DNA from: Zeus faber
Lineage: Eukaryota > Chordata > Actinopteri > Zeiformes > Zeidae
Length of the DNA stretch: 64,000 nt
Direction: 5' to 3'
NCBI GenBank assembly: GCA_960531495.1
Contig: OY482855.1
Coordinates: 12,613,865-12,677,864, forward strand
Part shown: one piece after another, positions 21,201-32,880 of the stretch
How positions within the stretch are numbered: position 1 is the first letter of the stretch
How the letters are laid out: the number at the start of each line of letters is the position of its first letter
Translations under genes and position numbers: made by a program
Notes under the pieces: model-generated
What the model was told of the DNA's origin: nothing
What the model saw: the letters and a program-made list of their open reading frames with translations, nothing else
Database searches by the model: none

Positions 21201-22485
21201 ATATCATGCCACATAACATCATCAACAGCCTTCCACGTGCACACCTATTCAGCTCATTACTGTGAGCTCCCTGCTGTCTAAGCTCTCAGACACATATTGC
21301 GATAGGTACGAGATCACCCGACCACCCCGGTACTTTACTTAAGTCCACTATTCCATTAAGATGGATCTTTATTCCTGCCCAACCTCCTCTTTCCAGGGGC
21401 CCTTGACCTATATTTATCAATGCCCCACCTCCCAGCCGCTGACATACCACCAAATCCGTTGTCCTGGTCTCAGCTGCTTTAGCCTTGGCCTGCTGAGGGT
21501 GTTTTTTCGTCTGCCGTATCTCTTCACTCTGTATCTCTGTATTATCGCTTTGGCATTGAACCATTTTGGCAAAGTGTGTTTCCACATATCACTGTGGGCG
21601 ACTGCACACACAGAGTTTCCCATTTTTTAAGGAGTGTTTTCCGAGTGGAAAAAAAAAATGAAACCGTGAGCTGGCTCCCTAAAAAGCTGTTGGTTTAGTA
21701 TGTTTGCCGGTGACCCAGAATTAAAAAAAAAATATGCAAGGGAACCCCCTATACCCTGGCCGCTGACAGGTTGTTTCAACATTTCCTTGAATAGTCATAA
21801 TGTGAGCTAAGAGGCATTGGAGAGTTTTGGCCTCACAGTAACTCTCATCAACTCTCAGTGATGCAATTTTGGTCGTGTTAGGGAATTTATAAATCATGTG
21901 TCCACTACTCTTAGCTGCCAAATGCAGTTATAATTAGCAGTGCCTGACATTGCTGGCTTTCAGCTGCCTTGGAAAATATGAGGTCACATAGTACTATATG
22001 TAGAAGGCGCAATGCAGATTTATTAGAATTTCTCAAAGAGAAAAAAAGAAACCACTCCTTCAGCTCTGAAATGAACTCAGTACCCCCATTACATCACAAA
22101 AGTCAACATCAACAGGCCAGGCTAAGGGCCAGGGGTCATGGTCCACAGACAGAGCAGATCAATAGCAGGGCCAAAAGGTCAGACAGTGGTTGCTTAGGTC
22201 TTGAGACCAGTCATTGGTTGCTAGGGGTGACATGCTCAGTCAAAGCCAGACATGCCAAAACAATGGAGTAAAGCCACAAGGAAGTGATAATGTTTTCCCC
22301 CTGAAGATGTCTTTGATCACAATGCATAAAATGTCAAGGAAAAAAAGGGATGAAACCATCGTGGCAAACAATGTCTCAAGAGATATAAATTGAGATATTA
22401 ATATTAAGTCTTATTTGTGAATGCACGGTGCAACACTAGTAGTCCTTGTGGATTAACACGTATTTTTCTCTTTCTTTGTCTCTAG

Positions 22486-23115
22486 AGAGTTTCATCTGGC
22501 AGCCAGCTAAAGAGAGAGAAACAGTCTGAAAGAAACAGCTCCTCAAGAGGCCGACGTAGCTGATGTAGACGGATTGACCTACATCCTGTTACTCGCCTGA
22601 AGCTGTAGGACACCTCTCCGTCAGCTCAACTCAGCGCTGCTTAGCTCACATGCAAAACATTTGAAAAAAAAAGAGAGAAGAGGTCAAAGGATTCCCTCAG
22701 AATACATTTGTCACATTTTCTCGACAAAAGGATCTTTTAGTCATTCCCTTCCACCTAAATCAAGAGAGGTCAGTTCCACAGGACCGACCAAAGAGAGACT
22801 GAACAGCCAGCAAGCGCCATTCCATTGGATAAATGAGGGGTGCAAATGTTGATTACCACCTCTTCCTGATCTTTTTGGCCAACTTGGACACTTAGGTTAC
22901 TCAAGGGTCTTAGTGTCCTTAGGGTCCTCCTGAAATAATAGAAGTGACTTTAAAGACATTTTCCATATACCCAATGACTTTCACCCGTAAAGCAGCACAA
23001 ACACCAAGGGAGATTTTGGCAGATCCTGGTACTTAAGAAACTGTCATCTGACCTGTGACCTAATTTTACTCCAATTGGCCTGGAAATATTTCAAACTGGC
23101 TGTCATTGGACAAGG
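22486..23115 (+). other. nfil3-like: 5' UTR part of gene 2 coding exon
   Basis: A pyrimidine tract ending CTCTAG at 22485 is a good acceptor. About 630 bases then lead to the ATG at 23116. Upstream ATGs occur (for example 22661, opening a 63-codon ORF), which could damp translation. Confidence 0.45.
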
Positions 23116-25002
23116 ATGGAAAGTCTGAGTTCTGCTCTCAAGACACTAGACAAAAACTCAGGGAACAACGAAAACTGCCTTGAGACCCTCTCCAATTACG
23201 AATCACCAGCTCGCCTTGGGCGCCTTGTTAAACCAAAACCCAATATGAGTTGCAGACGAAAACGCGAGTTCATATCTGATGAGAAGAAGGACGCCTCCTA
23301 CTGGGAGAAGCGCCGCAAGAACAACGAAGCTGCCAAACGCTCCCGAGAGAAGCGGCGCCTCAACGACATGGTTTTGGAGAACCGTGTCATGGCACTGAAT
23401 GATGAGAATGTGAGGCTCAAGACTGAGCTGCTTCAGTTGAAGTTGCGCTTTGGTCTAATAAGCACTGCCTCCTACATGGAGAAGAGCCAGCAGATTGGCG
23501 GGAGCAGTGCATCAGGCAATGGAGGCTCTACGTCCTCTTCGTCCTCAACTCACTTCTACTCAAGTGGCTACTCCAGTGGCTCGCAAGTGATGATGAACTC
23601 TGACTCTTCTGAGACCGAGCAGTCGGTCCACGGTGAAGGCCACAATCAGCTTGTGAGATATTCTCCACGTGGCTCCCTCTCTGACATGTCCGATAGTTGC
23701 TCCAGTGACAGTCCTGAGCCGATGGGATTTGAGATAAAGCAGGAGGGTGAGAGGCTGGAGATGGATATCGCCAATGGCACTACCACCCAGATCATGTTCA
23801 ACATCCACCGTGGCCTGCCATCTCACCACAAAATTCAGCAAAACTCTCAGGAGCTGGAGTCCGCCTATCATGGCCAAAAGCAGCAGCATCACATCCACCA
23901 CCAAAAACAACAGCAGTCCCATCAGGAACCCATTACCACAATCATGAACCCCAGCCAGAATGCCCCTCACCCACCTGCTGCGCAGAGAAGTGTCATCCTC
24001 TACCGCTCTAGCAGTGCCTCCTACCCTGTGGAGACCCTAACCAGGACCCAGGACATGGATATGCATGCAGCCAAGCATACAAGCAGTAACAATGGGCAGA
24101 CATGCATCAGCCAGCTTTCACAGTCAAGGGAGAGTATCTCAGAGAGTCCCACAGAGACACTGGCTGAGATGACCAAACAGCTCGAGAGAAAAACATTAGA
24201 CTCTCCGTTATACGAGCTTTCAGATAGCCATAGTGCGACAGTTGAAAGGCAGGATTACAAAGTTGGCCATCATCCACACCAGCAGGAAAGAGACTCTCCA
24301 GTAGGCCTTGTTCCAGAGCTCCTTCATAAAATTGTGGATGGGGTCACCCATTCTAGCCTGTACCACCATCTGCAGCAGCCACATCCCTCATATCTCAGTG
24401 CTCATGATGAGGAGCCCCCCGAGCTTACCTACGAAGGTGGGCCCAGAAATGATGTTTATTACGGGGGCAACTCCAGTTCTTCGAGCAAAGACACTTCATC
24501 CAGTGATGGAGATCCTCGCAGCTCTGACAAAGAGGCCTCCACAGATGAAGACGAGTCTCCATCCTCATCCTGCTCTGACTCCAGCAACTACCCAAACCAG
24601 CATCTGGACAGCATCCCCCATCCTGCTTCTCCTCTGCCCTCTGCTCAGAGTTATTTACAGGCCCAGGTCAGAGAAACACAGGGGGAGGTAAAGGGAACAG
24701 CCCTACCCCACAAACTCAGACTCAAATACAGGGCCATGAGCACTGGAGGGAGCAGCTCTGGACAAGAGTCCCCAACCACACCTCCCTCCGCATCTCTGTC
24801 TACCTTGCCACCGCTGCCTTCCCTGCCCCAGCATCCTTACTTGGCACTCCCATCACAACAGAACAATATGAGAGATAGTCCAAGCCTGGTGGGGTACAAT
24901 AAACAATGTGTCTCAGGGGAGGGATCCAGGAAGGACAATGGAAAGAAGGAGTCAGGGGGGCGGCGAAACAAGAAGGCAAGATTGAGCGACATTCATTGTT
25001 AG
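23116..25002 (+). CDS. nfil3: NFIL3-like (E4BP4 family) bZIP repressor, paralogue 2
   Basis: The 628-aa protein comes from a single coding exon and is clearly longer than mammalian NFIL3 (about 460 aa). Residues about 46-84 give the family signature and basic region: [36 protein letters not shown] leucine zipper follows at about 87-112, then RFGLIS. This block is closer to mammalian NFIL3 than gene 1 is. A SUMO-type motif (I-K-Q-E, Lys208) sits where mammalian NFIL3 also has IKQE. A His/Gln-rich stretch lies at about 253-275. Ser/Asp/Glu-rich stretches lie around 455-500. LPHKLRLK is at about 530-537. The protein ends in a basic stretch and lacks the leucine-patterned C-terminal tail that gene 1 keeps. 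Expected role: a nuclear repressor binding D-box sites as a homodimer or with related bZIPs. The start is the first in-frame ATG before the bZIP. It is either the nfil3 orthologue or a teleost nfil3-numbered paralogue. Confidence 0.94.
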   Translation: MESLSSALKTLDKNSGNNENCLETLSNYESPARLGRLVKPKPNMSCRRKREFISDEKKDASYWEKRRKNNEAAKRSREKRRLNDMVLENRVMALNDENVRLKTELLQLKLRFGLISTASYMEKSQQIGGSSASGNGGSTSSSSSTHFYSSGYSSGSQVMMNSDSSETEQSVHGEGHNQLVRYSPRGSLSDMSDSCSSDSPEPMGFEIKQEGERLEMDIANGTTTQIMFNIHRGLPSHHKIQQNSQELESAYHGQKQQHHIHHQKQQQSHQEPITTIMNPSQNAPHPPAAQRSVILYRSSSASYPVETLTRTQDMDMHAAKHTSSNNGQTCISQLSQSRESISESPTETLAEMTKQLERKTLDSPLYELSDSHSATVERQDYKVGHHPHQQERDSPVGLVPELLHKIVDGVTHSSLYHHLQQPHPSYLSAHDEEPPELTYEGGPRNDVYYGGNSSSSSKDTSSSDGDPRSSDKEASTDEDESPSSSCSDSSNYPNQHLDSIPHPASPLPSAQSYLQAQVRETQGEVKGTALPHKLRLKYRAMSTGGSSSGQESPTTPPSASLSTLPPLPSLPQHPYLALPSQQNNMRDSPSLVGYNKQCVSGEGSRKDNGKKESGGRRNKKARLSDIHC

Positions 25003-27150
25003 ATCTCTTGACAAGGGGAGCTGTCTTGGATGCCCTATAGTGATGACCCCTCCTTTAAGAACTACCCCTCCATTATGCCTTTTGCCCTGTTCGCACATCC
25101 ATCCCTCAAGCCCCCGGGACAAGGAAGCTGGGCTTCTCAACACCCACATCCGCTGTCACCAAACAGGGCTGAACTTTTTGGGGCACTGTATCATATTTGT
25201 ATATAATGTATATATTTGTAATTTCTTACACCCTCTCCATACTTGCAAAAGCACTTTTGTTTATGCAATGAGAAGAGGAATGGAACTGCCTTTTAGCTTT
25301 TCTTCTATTATCCCATACTATTCAGCATCACAGCAGCAAAAGCACATCTTGATCATTTTCGAGACAGAATGTAGTAAATCAGTGATTTTCAAGCTTTATC
25401 AGTACTATTAATTTGGTACATATCTGACTGTAGACAAACATACACAAGTATGGCTATCTGCCTTAATCAAATGCAAACAAAAATAGGAACATTCCCTTGA
25501 CCAAAGAAACAACCACACTACCAACACTACAAATGTCAAGTTCCATCCCTCTTCCCGGACCCTACCTCTGATGACCCACCCTTCCCAACCCATCTCCTTT
25601 ATTTGCAAAATCCCACATTCTTTATTTTTCAAGCACTTGTTTTGTATATTACTGTGATATATATGAATATAAGTATCTCATATAAATATATATTTTACAA
25701 AGAAAAAAAAAGAAACAAAAAATTGTGACAAACCTGCAATGACAAAAGAGGATTTGGAAAGTAACCATACCATAATCACAATTGCTGTCCAGCCACGTCT
25801 ACCGGTGTCACAGTCCCCATTCAAATTCAAACAAGCCTCTCTTGATTGTTGAGCTTTAGCATTGACCACTTGTTAATGCCCTGTTTACATAAACACGGAT
25901 GTCCAATTCGGAGAGCCAAAAGCACTGAATAGGAAGCACGTTGTTTCTTGAGGCAGGGGTCTCGTTCACATGTTTTGATCACTTAACTAAACGGCCTTTA
26001 ATTGTTAGATGAAATTGTAATCACCAGCTGCAGACTTAGAGCCTTTACTCAATTTGAGCTTCATCAACCATGATCTGTTGTACTTCCCATTCACTGGCCC
26101 CATGTATTTATTTCCCTGTTTGGTTGTGTTGTCGAGACGCCCACTACTGCAGAAAAGCCCACAGGAACATAGACTATGAATGTGTACAGACTCTTATGAG
26201 ACTCATACTTCATCCCAGGTTTAAATAAGTCACGAGTCACTTCCCGAGACTCTTCTCAATGCTCCAGATTTGAGAGAATTGTTTCAGAGCCTCATAAAAA
26301 CAAACAGAATGCAGAATCTCTTCCAAGACCCCACAGTGAGGCATTCGGATTAAGTTACAAAAAATACAGACAATCCGTGCTTTGTTTATGAAAATGTATG
26401 CCTCTGCAATTCAGCTCTGGGGGTATCCATCCCGATGTCATTGTAATTCCAATACCTGGGGGGTTATGATCTGCCTGCACTGGACCCAAGATTGAAAAAA
26501 AAAAGAGTCTATGTACCATGTTTGGCTTTTTTGACACTTGTGTATAAATGTAAAGTTCCCCTCTCTCCTGGACACTGTAATGTTTGTTTCATTGCTTTTA
26601 TATCTCTTTTTTAAGGTGTTGTTTTTTTCTCAATACTGTGTCTTTCTCTTATTGACCGTGATGACATGTACGTATTTGCCTCATTCCTCTTCTCCCCACG
26701 CTCCTGTTTTTTCAATGTGTATAAATCTGTAGTGATTGTGGTTTTGCCAATGGTTTATGAAAAAATGACAAAAAAAACAAAAAAAACAGGCAAGAATTGT
26801 GTGGTGCTTAGAGATGGGTGGTGATTGGTCTGTTTGGGTGACCATCCCTTCTTGACATGACTATGTATGTAAAGACACCAATGTTCATTGTGGATCATGG
26901 CGCATTTCAAGATTGAAAAGAAAATTAAAAAGAATGTTGACTTTCTCGACATATCATAAAAAATATGACATTTGTGTTTGTCTTTTGTCACACTTTGTCT
27001 GGTAAGACTATTTTCAAGAGATTCCACACATTCACAGAGATGGTTTTTCTTAGTACTGAACTGACTGAACTTAAGCAGAACCGAAACTCTCCAAAACACA
27101 GTTCATCTGTTTAAAAAATTTTTTAAATAAACACATGATTTCTTTGCTTT
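25003..27150 (+). other. nfil3: Probable 3' UTR of gene 2
   Basis: About 2.1 kb of moderately AT-rich DNA without a convincing ORF runs to AATAAA at 27126-27131. Two tandem Pumilio-type motifs TGTATATA occur at 25198-25205 and 25207-25214. The end is inferred from the signal and lack of later genes. Confidence 0.45.
25198..25214 (+). promoter_or_regulatory. Tandem Pumilio-type motifs in gene 2 3' UTR
   Basis: Two copies of TGTATATA, matching the consensus TGTANATA, lie one base apart about 195 nt after the stop codon. Pumilio proteins promote mRNA decay or silencing. Gene 1 also has one such motif near its distal polyadenylation signal. Confidence 0.4.
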
Positions 27151-29590
27151 TCAGAGTTGATAGGAATACCACAAATACACAACAGGAACAACCAAGTGTC
27201 ATTAACATGACACGGATACATTACCAGTTTCTTCTGGTTCTTCTCAAGTATTTAAAGTTGTTGTTCCTCCTACATATCGCAAAGTGCCGGGCCTAGGATA
27301 GGCATTGGAGATTCAGGGATTTACTTAAATCCGATGCCATGGGAGACATCTTACACAATTGGATCATAGACAGTAAATGGCTTTAATAACCCCACTGCAG
27401 CCCTTCCCGAGGCTTAGTGACTATGGAGACCGTGCTTCACCCAGAAAGACGTGGGTTCAGGCTCTCACGCTGAGAGGAATATGCTCCAGCTGAAGTGTCC
27501 TTCTGCGAGAGAGTGAAAACCCGGTCTGCTCAAGGAGCGCCGCTTGTGAGCTGCTGATTCTGTGCCGACTGGGTGCAGAAATGTTGTTTTTTTTGCTTCC
27601 AGGAATCAATTCACCATTGTCAAAGGGTCTTTTTCCTGTACAAAGTTTCTAAAAAGGGCACTTCTAGTTTCGAGAATCTTTTGCACTGTGCACTCACAAA
27701 AATATCCCAGCGTACTTCTGAAGTTACAGAAAAAGTAATTTGAACACAAGCCGACTGTGAGGACGATGCGTGGGGAGTTCCGGTGTACCCTGTGATTAAG
27801 GCATTAGCAGATATTGTTCATTAGTCTACTGGACGGCTCACCGTTATGGCACAGGAGGCTTATCTGCCTAGAGAAGCAAGCGTATCAGAGTGACACACTG
27901 ACACACTGACACACACTGCCTGACTGGACCACCGAGCTCCCTGGCAAACATGTCTGATGTAACACTGGCCCACTTCTACCGCTGGCTCCGGCAGGCTTAA
28001 CGCATGCAAGTGGGACTCACATGTAATAGGATGGGAACACTCACACGAGCCCCATTCTAACCCAGTGGCGCTTTCATGCCTCGTTACATATATGGCATAA
28101 TTCAGGAGATGAAAGGCAATTCAATGTCCTATCACCTGGAGGAGGAACAAAAAGAAAATCCCTCCTTCTCACCTCACCCATCATCTCACCACTTCTCCCT
28201 AGACCTACAAAGACATGGAGCGAGAGAAGGTCATTAAACCTGGTTCTGAATGGGGCGAGTCTCTGTCTGACCTACAGTGCAAAGCCAGGGCATAGCCGGT
28301 CTGAGCCCCTGTCTGGTGCTGCCGGAACAACAGTGCCCGGCCCAATCCCACTCTCACTTCCACAGATAAAACTGCTCCGCTGCCAAGGGCTGAAAACAGA
28401 CAAATCAACACCATAAGGATGGTAAAGCCTGGCAAAATACCACACAGCAAGCAAGAGAAAACGTTGGCACAGTACTCCGGGTAATGTGTCTTTGGAGCTT
28501 AGAAGATGTATGTTGTCATATGTAAGATGGTGTAGATGATTATATTATTATTAGATAGCAAAGATTATAAAGCACACTTAATTGCTTTCCTGGAGTATAA
28601 CATGAGAAAACTAGAGGGTGTAAATGGCAAACGTTGCTTGATTTAAGAAAACACAGTTTGACAGTGTTATGTCACCTCCAGTGTAGTGTTTCATTTGTTG
28701 CTGGAAACTCAGTCAGGCTACTATTACTACTACCATTTACTGATCTTGGGTTATAGGCATACTGTAGTTACACCACATCCCGTATAATGCAAAAAAATAC
28801 TAGAGTAATGAATGATTTCTAGGTGCTTTGACATCTCCTTTAGTTTCAATATATCTATGTTTGGCCTCTCCCCTTATACTTCAAACCAAAATATTTAACA
28901 CCTTTACCAGATAGTTCTTGGAGAAGCACTGCCAAGTTTCATGAATGCCTTCAAATGTGGGTCACAGGAGAGATGCGGTGGCTTCATTACACAGTCTCGC
29001 TCATCTCAAACATGGCCACCATTACTCAACAGGGACAGAGAGTCAGGCATACCTGTGGGGTACTGTTTCTCTTTGTCTAATCCCTTTCTCTCCTTTCGCC
29101 GACCCTCGCAGAGACGAAAAATGGGCTCGTGTTTGCGGCAATGTACAGGGTAAAGGGCAACAGAAGTGGAGCTGTGGAGGAGTAGCATAGGGTTATGGCC
29201 GCTAACATGATCTAAGCTTGCAGACAAAACAGCTCTTCAAAGCTGACACATCAGTGCCCTTCACACTGCACCCTCTGATCGGCAAAAACACACACTAGTG
29301 TGAGCACACGGGCACACACAAAACGGACACACAAAATCGGCTCAACCTCCCCCCAGTCTGCGTCGGATCTGCGACAGTCGCCCCGGCCCAGCACTCGTGG
29401 GACCGTGTCAAGGTGACATTCGTTGCTAAGTCGAGCGCAGATTTTTGCTGCGTCCTCCATTTGTTGTTTTGAATTTGACTTTGGTGGCCGCTACTCCTGC
29501 ATAAACAGGTCAGGAGGAAAGTAGGTCAATGTGAGTGGAGCGGGAGAGAGGAGGGAAGGAGAAAAGCTACAAGAGAGTGATAGAGAGAGC

Positions 29591-29621
<31 letters not shown>

Positions 29622-29700
29622 GAGTGAGAGAGAGAGCGAGAGATGATGGATAGAGCGGTGAAGCTCGTGCCTCTAGCTGCATCATTCCTTGCGCTTGTCT
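27151..29700. other. Intergenic, no gene recognised
   Basis: Short tandem repeats of ACACTG occur at about 27893-27917 and a GA microsatellite at 29586-29642. ORFs are short and unsupported. Confidence 0.4.
29586..29642. repeat. (GA)n microsatellite
   Basis: An imperfect GA dinucleotide run of about 55 bp lies just before the DIRS-like repeat block. Confidence 0.9.
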
Positions 29701-29710
29701 TGCAGCAGAC

Positions 29711-29915
29711 GAGAGTTGCTGTAGCTTTGTAACTACAGTTCTATGAAGGAGGCATAGCCCCTTAGGGGCTATAGCCAATATAAAACCCGGAAGTGCTCCC
29801 TTCATCCTCTGAAACCAATTCAGCAAGACTGATGTGGATCCAGTGGGGTATAAGACCCTAATGGGCTACACTTCCTTCACAGAACTCTAATTAGAAAGCA
29901 AGAGTAACTCTCATT
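29711..29915. repeat. Imperfect inverted repeat with about 50-bp arms
   Basis: The left arm, starting GAGAGTTGCTGTAGCTTTGT, resembles the reverse complement of the right arm at about 29864-29914, which reads GAGAGTTACTCTTGCTTTCT on the other strand. Both continue into AGTTCTRTGAAGGARG and then TAGCCC. The arms diverge by roughly a quarter. It may be an inverted terminal region of the neighbouring DIRS-like element or a separate foldback element. Confidence 0.5.
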
Positions 29916-30302
29916 CTGTCAGGCTCCGCCCCTTAGGCGCTAAGCTCCTATTGGTATACTAGGGGTTGAGACCCCCGATACCCTACTCCCCGCTGGACCC
30001 AAAGCTGTGTAACGATACAGGGTGCAGGTTGAAGCAGCCAAAGCTGGCAGTGAACGTAATCTACGCATACCGCGACCCTGCCAATCAATCGTACCCCACC
30101 GAAGGGCCAATGGAAAGCAACTAACATTACACACATTATATCCACAGAGAGAGTGCGAGTCACTAGACACAGGCAACATATTCACTAAATATTATCTAAG
30201 CCCGCTCGGCGGCAACACTGAGCACTAACTGGGGAAGGACCCTGCAGAAACGTTGCGCAGGTACATACGGACAAATGGGGACGGCGACGACCTGGACACC
30301 AC

Positions 30303-30629
30303 CTAGCTACGGCCTCTCACCGTCTGTGAGGGTCTGGGGATCTCTCCAGTAGAGATCTCAGTAGTAGATCTCCGTTGGTTCAACTGGAGCCCTCCAAAGC
30401 ATAGTTGGATACTGCGCATGTGTAGGAGGCCCAGCGGCAGTACGACGCGGTCATGCGCCATAGGTTCGGAGGCTACTTGTCCCTCGAGGGGTGATGTCTT
30501 TGCGCAGCCGTGGAAGTCCAACTTAGGCTCGGCACGCGCCATGAGGTAGCGTGTGCGAACAGCCTCCGGTTCTATCGCCTCTTCGTGTGGGAGAGGGCTG
30601 AAGGTTCCACTTTGCAGTGCTAGATACAC
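30303..30629 (-). mobile_element. DIRS-like retrotransposon fragment
   Basis: The minus-strand 109-codon ORF contains VVLPLGLLHMRSIQL. This resembles the PLGLLHMRPLQ motif that I associate with the RT/RNase H part of fish DIRS-type tyrosine-recombinase retrotransposons. Only this piece is readable. The flanking 29.7-30.3 kb may be part of the same insertion. Clade call is from memory of the motif only. Confidence 0.4.
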
Positions 30630-30693
30630 TCTATACTGTTAACCTCACGTCGCGCATGCTCAGAGTGAGTCTGTTGTGGCAGAGAGGTAGAAC

Positions 30694-32880
30694 GTGATAA
30701 ACCTTTCATTAAAGAAGGGCTCAATAATAACATTGGCATACAAACAGGAAACTGTTCACAAAATCAGTTTGTGTGCAGGTGACATTTTGTTATATTTTCG
30801 GAAACCAATATCATTCCTGCTAGAAGTGTTCAATCTTAAATCAAAATTTTCAGCCACCTCAAGCTATTCAATAAAGTGGACTAAAACCACATTCTTACCA
30901 CTCAGTGGGGAAGACTGGAATGCTATAACCCAGAAACTTCCCTAAACCATCACAACAGGCAACACTAGATACCTTGGTACAGTGGTACCTCGACTTACGA
31001 CTATAATTCGTTCTATTAGAACGGTCGTATGTTAAAACAGTTGGATGTCGAAGCAATTTTTCCCATATACACCACGCTCATATTTTCTATGATTTCCTTC
31101 TTAGTTTATATGGATAAGCCACGAACTAAGTGCACACACGATGTAGGTCGCCCGCTGACTGACTGCTGACTGGCCGCCAACGCGCCAACTGCAAATTTCC
31201 ACGCGTGTGTCTTGGAGCAGTCGGTTGCAAGTCGATAGAAATTTTCGCGACTATTGCTACTCGTATCTTGGATTAGTCGTAAGTAGATGCAGTCGTAAGT
31301 CGAGGTACCACTGTATTGGTATCTCCATCACTTTGTCAGATGTGTTTACCCTTAACTTTACTACATTGCTCAAATCCATTGAAGAAGACCTCACTCAATG
31401 GAACAACCTACCCATCTCACAAATAGGCAGGATAGCAGCACTGAAAATTAATATGCTACTAAAAATAAACTATATATTTTCAATGATCACAGTCATACCA
31501 ATAGTAAATTGGTTTAATACTCTGACTCTAAACAATCAATTCTATTTGAAAAACAAGAACCTGAGAATTAAACTAGTGACATTACAGAAAGACTAAGACT
31601 GTAGCGGACGCCCAGCCCCAAGCATCAGATACTACTATTTAGCGAATTGCCCTTGCATACCAATGTTTATAATTAAATGGTTACAACCAGGACAACAATC
31701 AGGCCATGTGATGGCAAGACATTGAAAAAACAGGATGTCAGGATTTATCAATATCTGATCTCCATTCCATACTGAATCTATAAAGAAACATAATTGCTTT
31801 AAAAACCCATTCATCGCAACGACTCTGTCAGCCTAGTGGAGATTCAACAAATCCAATAATGATCAGATCCTGGAAACGACAAGGAATTACTCATCTGGAA
31901 CACATTTTTGAAGACAATTCACGTGTATCTTTCCCAACCCTATCCAAAGGTATAATATCGATGGCCAGCGTTTCCTGCAATTCTTTCAACTGCAGCAGCC
32001 TCTAAAAGTTAAAATCAAATCAAAAAACAACATCCTCCAACCACCTCTGATGATTGAATATCTTACTCCTATAGGTAATTAAAAAAATCCCTTTTTCAGA
32101 ATATACAAACTTTTATTAAAAACAAGTGACACTTTGTCTGTACATACCAGGGAATGGGAAGGGACCTTGCTTTTTCCACCGATATCAACTTCTGGAAACT
32201 TACTTACTTATTTTCTATGACCTGCAATTCCAAAATGCAATTCATCCAGTATAAGATTTTACACAGAACACATATCACCCAACACAAAATGTTTAAAATG
32301 GATTTCCTGGATAAAGATGTTTGTTGTCATTGTTCCCAGTACCAGAGATGACTACTTTCATGTCATCTGACTCTGCCCACATAACCAAAGATCCTGGAAC
32401 AACATTACCAAGACCAAACTAGCAACCCTTTTGGGTCACATTTTTCCAGTTTCCTGGTCTATATGTCTCCTCAGTGACCTCTCCTCAGTTTACCAAACAC
32501 CCAAACCCAAACCCATCACCAACCTATTTTTATTACCTTAACACTCGCCAAGAGAAAAATATCACTCAATTGGAAAAACAGAGATAATCTCACCATGTAT
32601 TAATAGAATACATCTCAATGGAAAGACTATTGGGAATATCCAAAAACACCGCATTAGGGCACGATCTGGTCCGGGATGGGGTCTGCGTGGCCGCATTGAT
32701 CTGGTTGTGCTTCGCCTATCTCTCCCAGTGTCAGAACTCAAACTCAATATATACACCACGAAATAGGCCTAGGGTTTGCGGGACGGGTTGGGTACAAGCT
32801 ACGTGGGTAGGTATGTGGCAAGCGGCTGTCATGCCCGTCACGCTACTGCCCTTGCATGTTTCACATCTGTCCTGAAATTT
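30694..32880 (+). mobile_element. Decayed L1-like non-LTR retrotransposon (LINE), split
   Basis: The translation follows the reverse transcriptase and C-terminal part of a fish L1/Tx1-group LINE. Near 30750-30800 it reads HKISLCAGDILLYF, where the catalytic YADD has become CAGD. IGISITLSD follows at about 31318, then DLTQWNNLPISQIGRI at about 31390-31430. FIQYKILHRTHIT at about 32230-32290 matches the C-terminal region. Frames are broken by stops and by the inserted inverted-repeat element at 30980-31313. It cannot be active. Confidence 0.75.
30980..31313. mobile_element. MITE with about 24-bp terminal inverted repeats, TA target site
   Basis: The left end CAGTGGTACCTCGACTTACG and the right end, its reverse complement, form near-perfect terminal inverted repeats. 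TA at 30978-30979 and 31314-31315 is the expected TA target duplication of Tc1/mariner-type elements. The 334-bp body has no transposase ORF. It interrupts the L1-like reading frame, which resumes directly after it, so it inserted after the LINE. The end sequence resembles Tigger/pogo-type ends, but I did not confirm this. Confidence 0.85.

Larger units (their letters stand above)
16174..22485 (+). other. nfil3-like: Probable intron 1 of gene 2 (non-coding)
   Basis: No convincing coding exon is visible. The stretch holds microsatellites, T- and pyrimidine-rich tracts (19200-19370 and 20250-20560) and a CpG-richer patch at 19380-19620. Assignment as an intron depends on the inferred first exon; otherwise this is intergenic. 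Confidence 0.35.

Noticed and set aside
23560-23970. 136-codon minus-strand ORF inside gene 2
   Set aside because: Shadow of the strong NFIL3 coding frame on the opposite strand.
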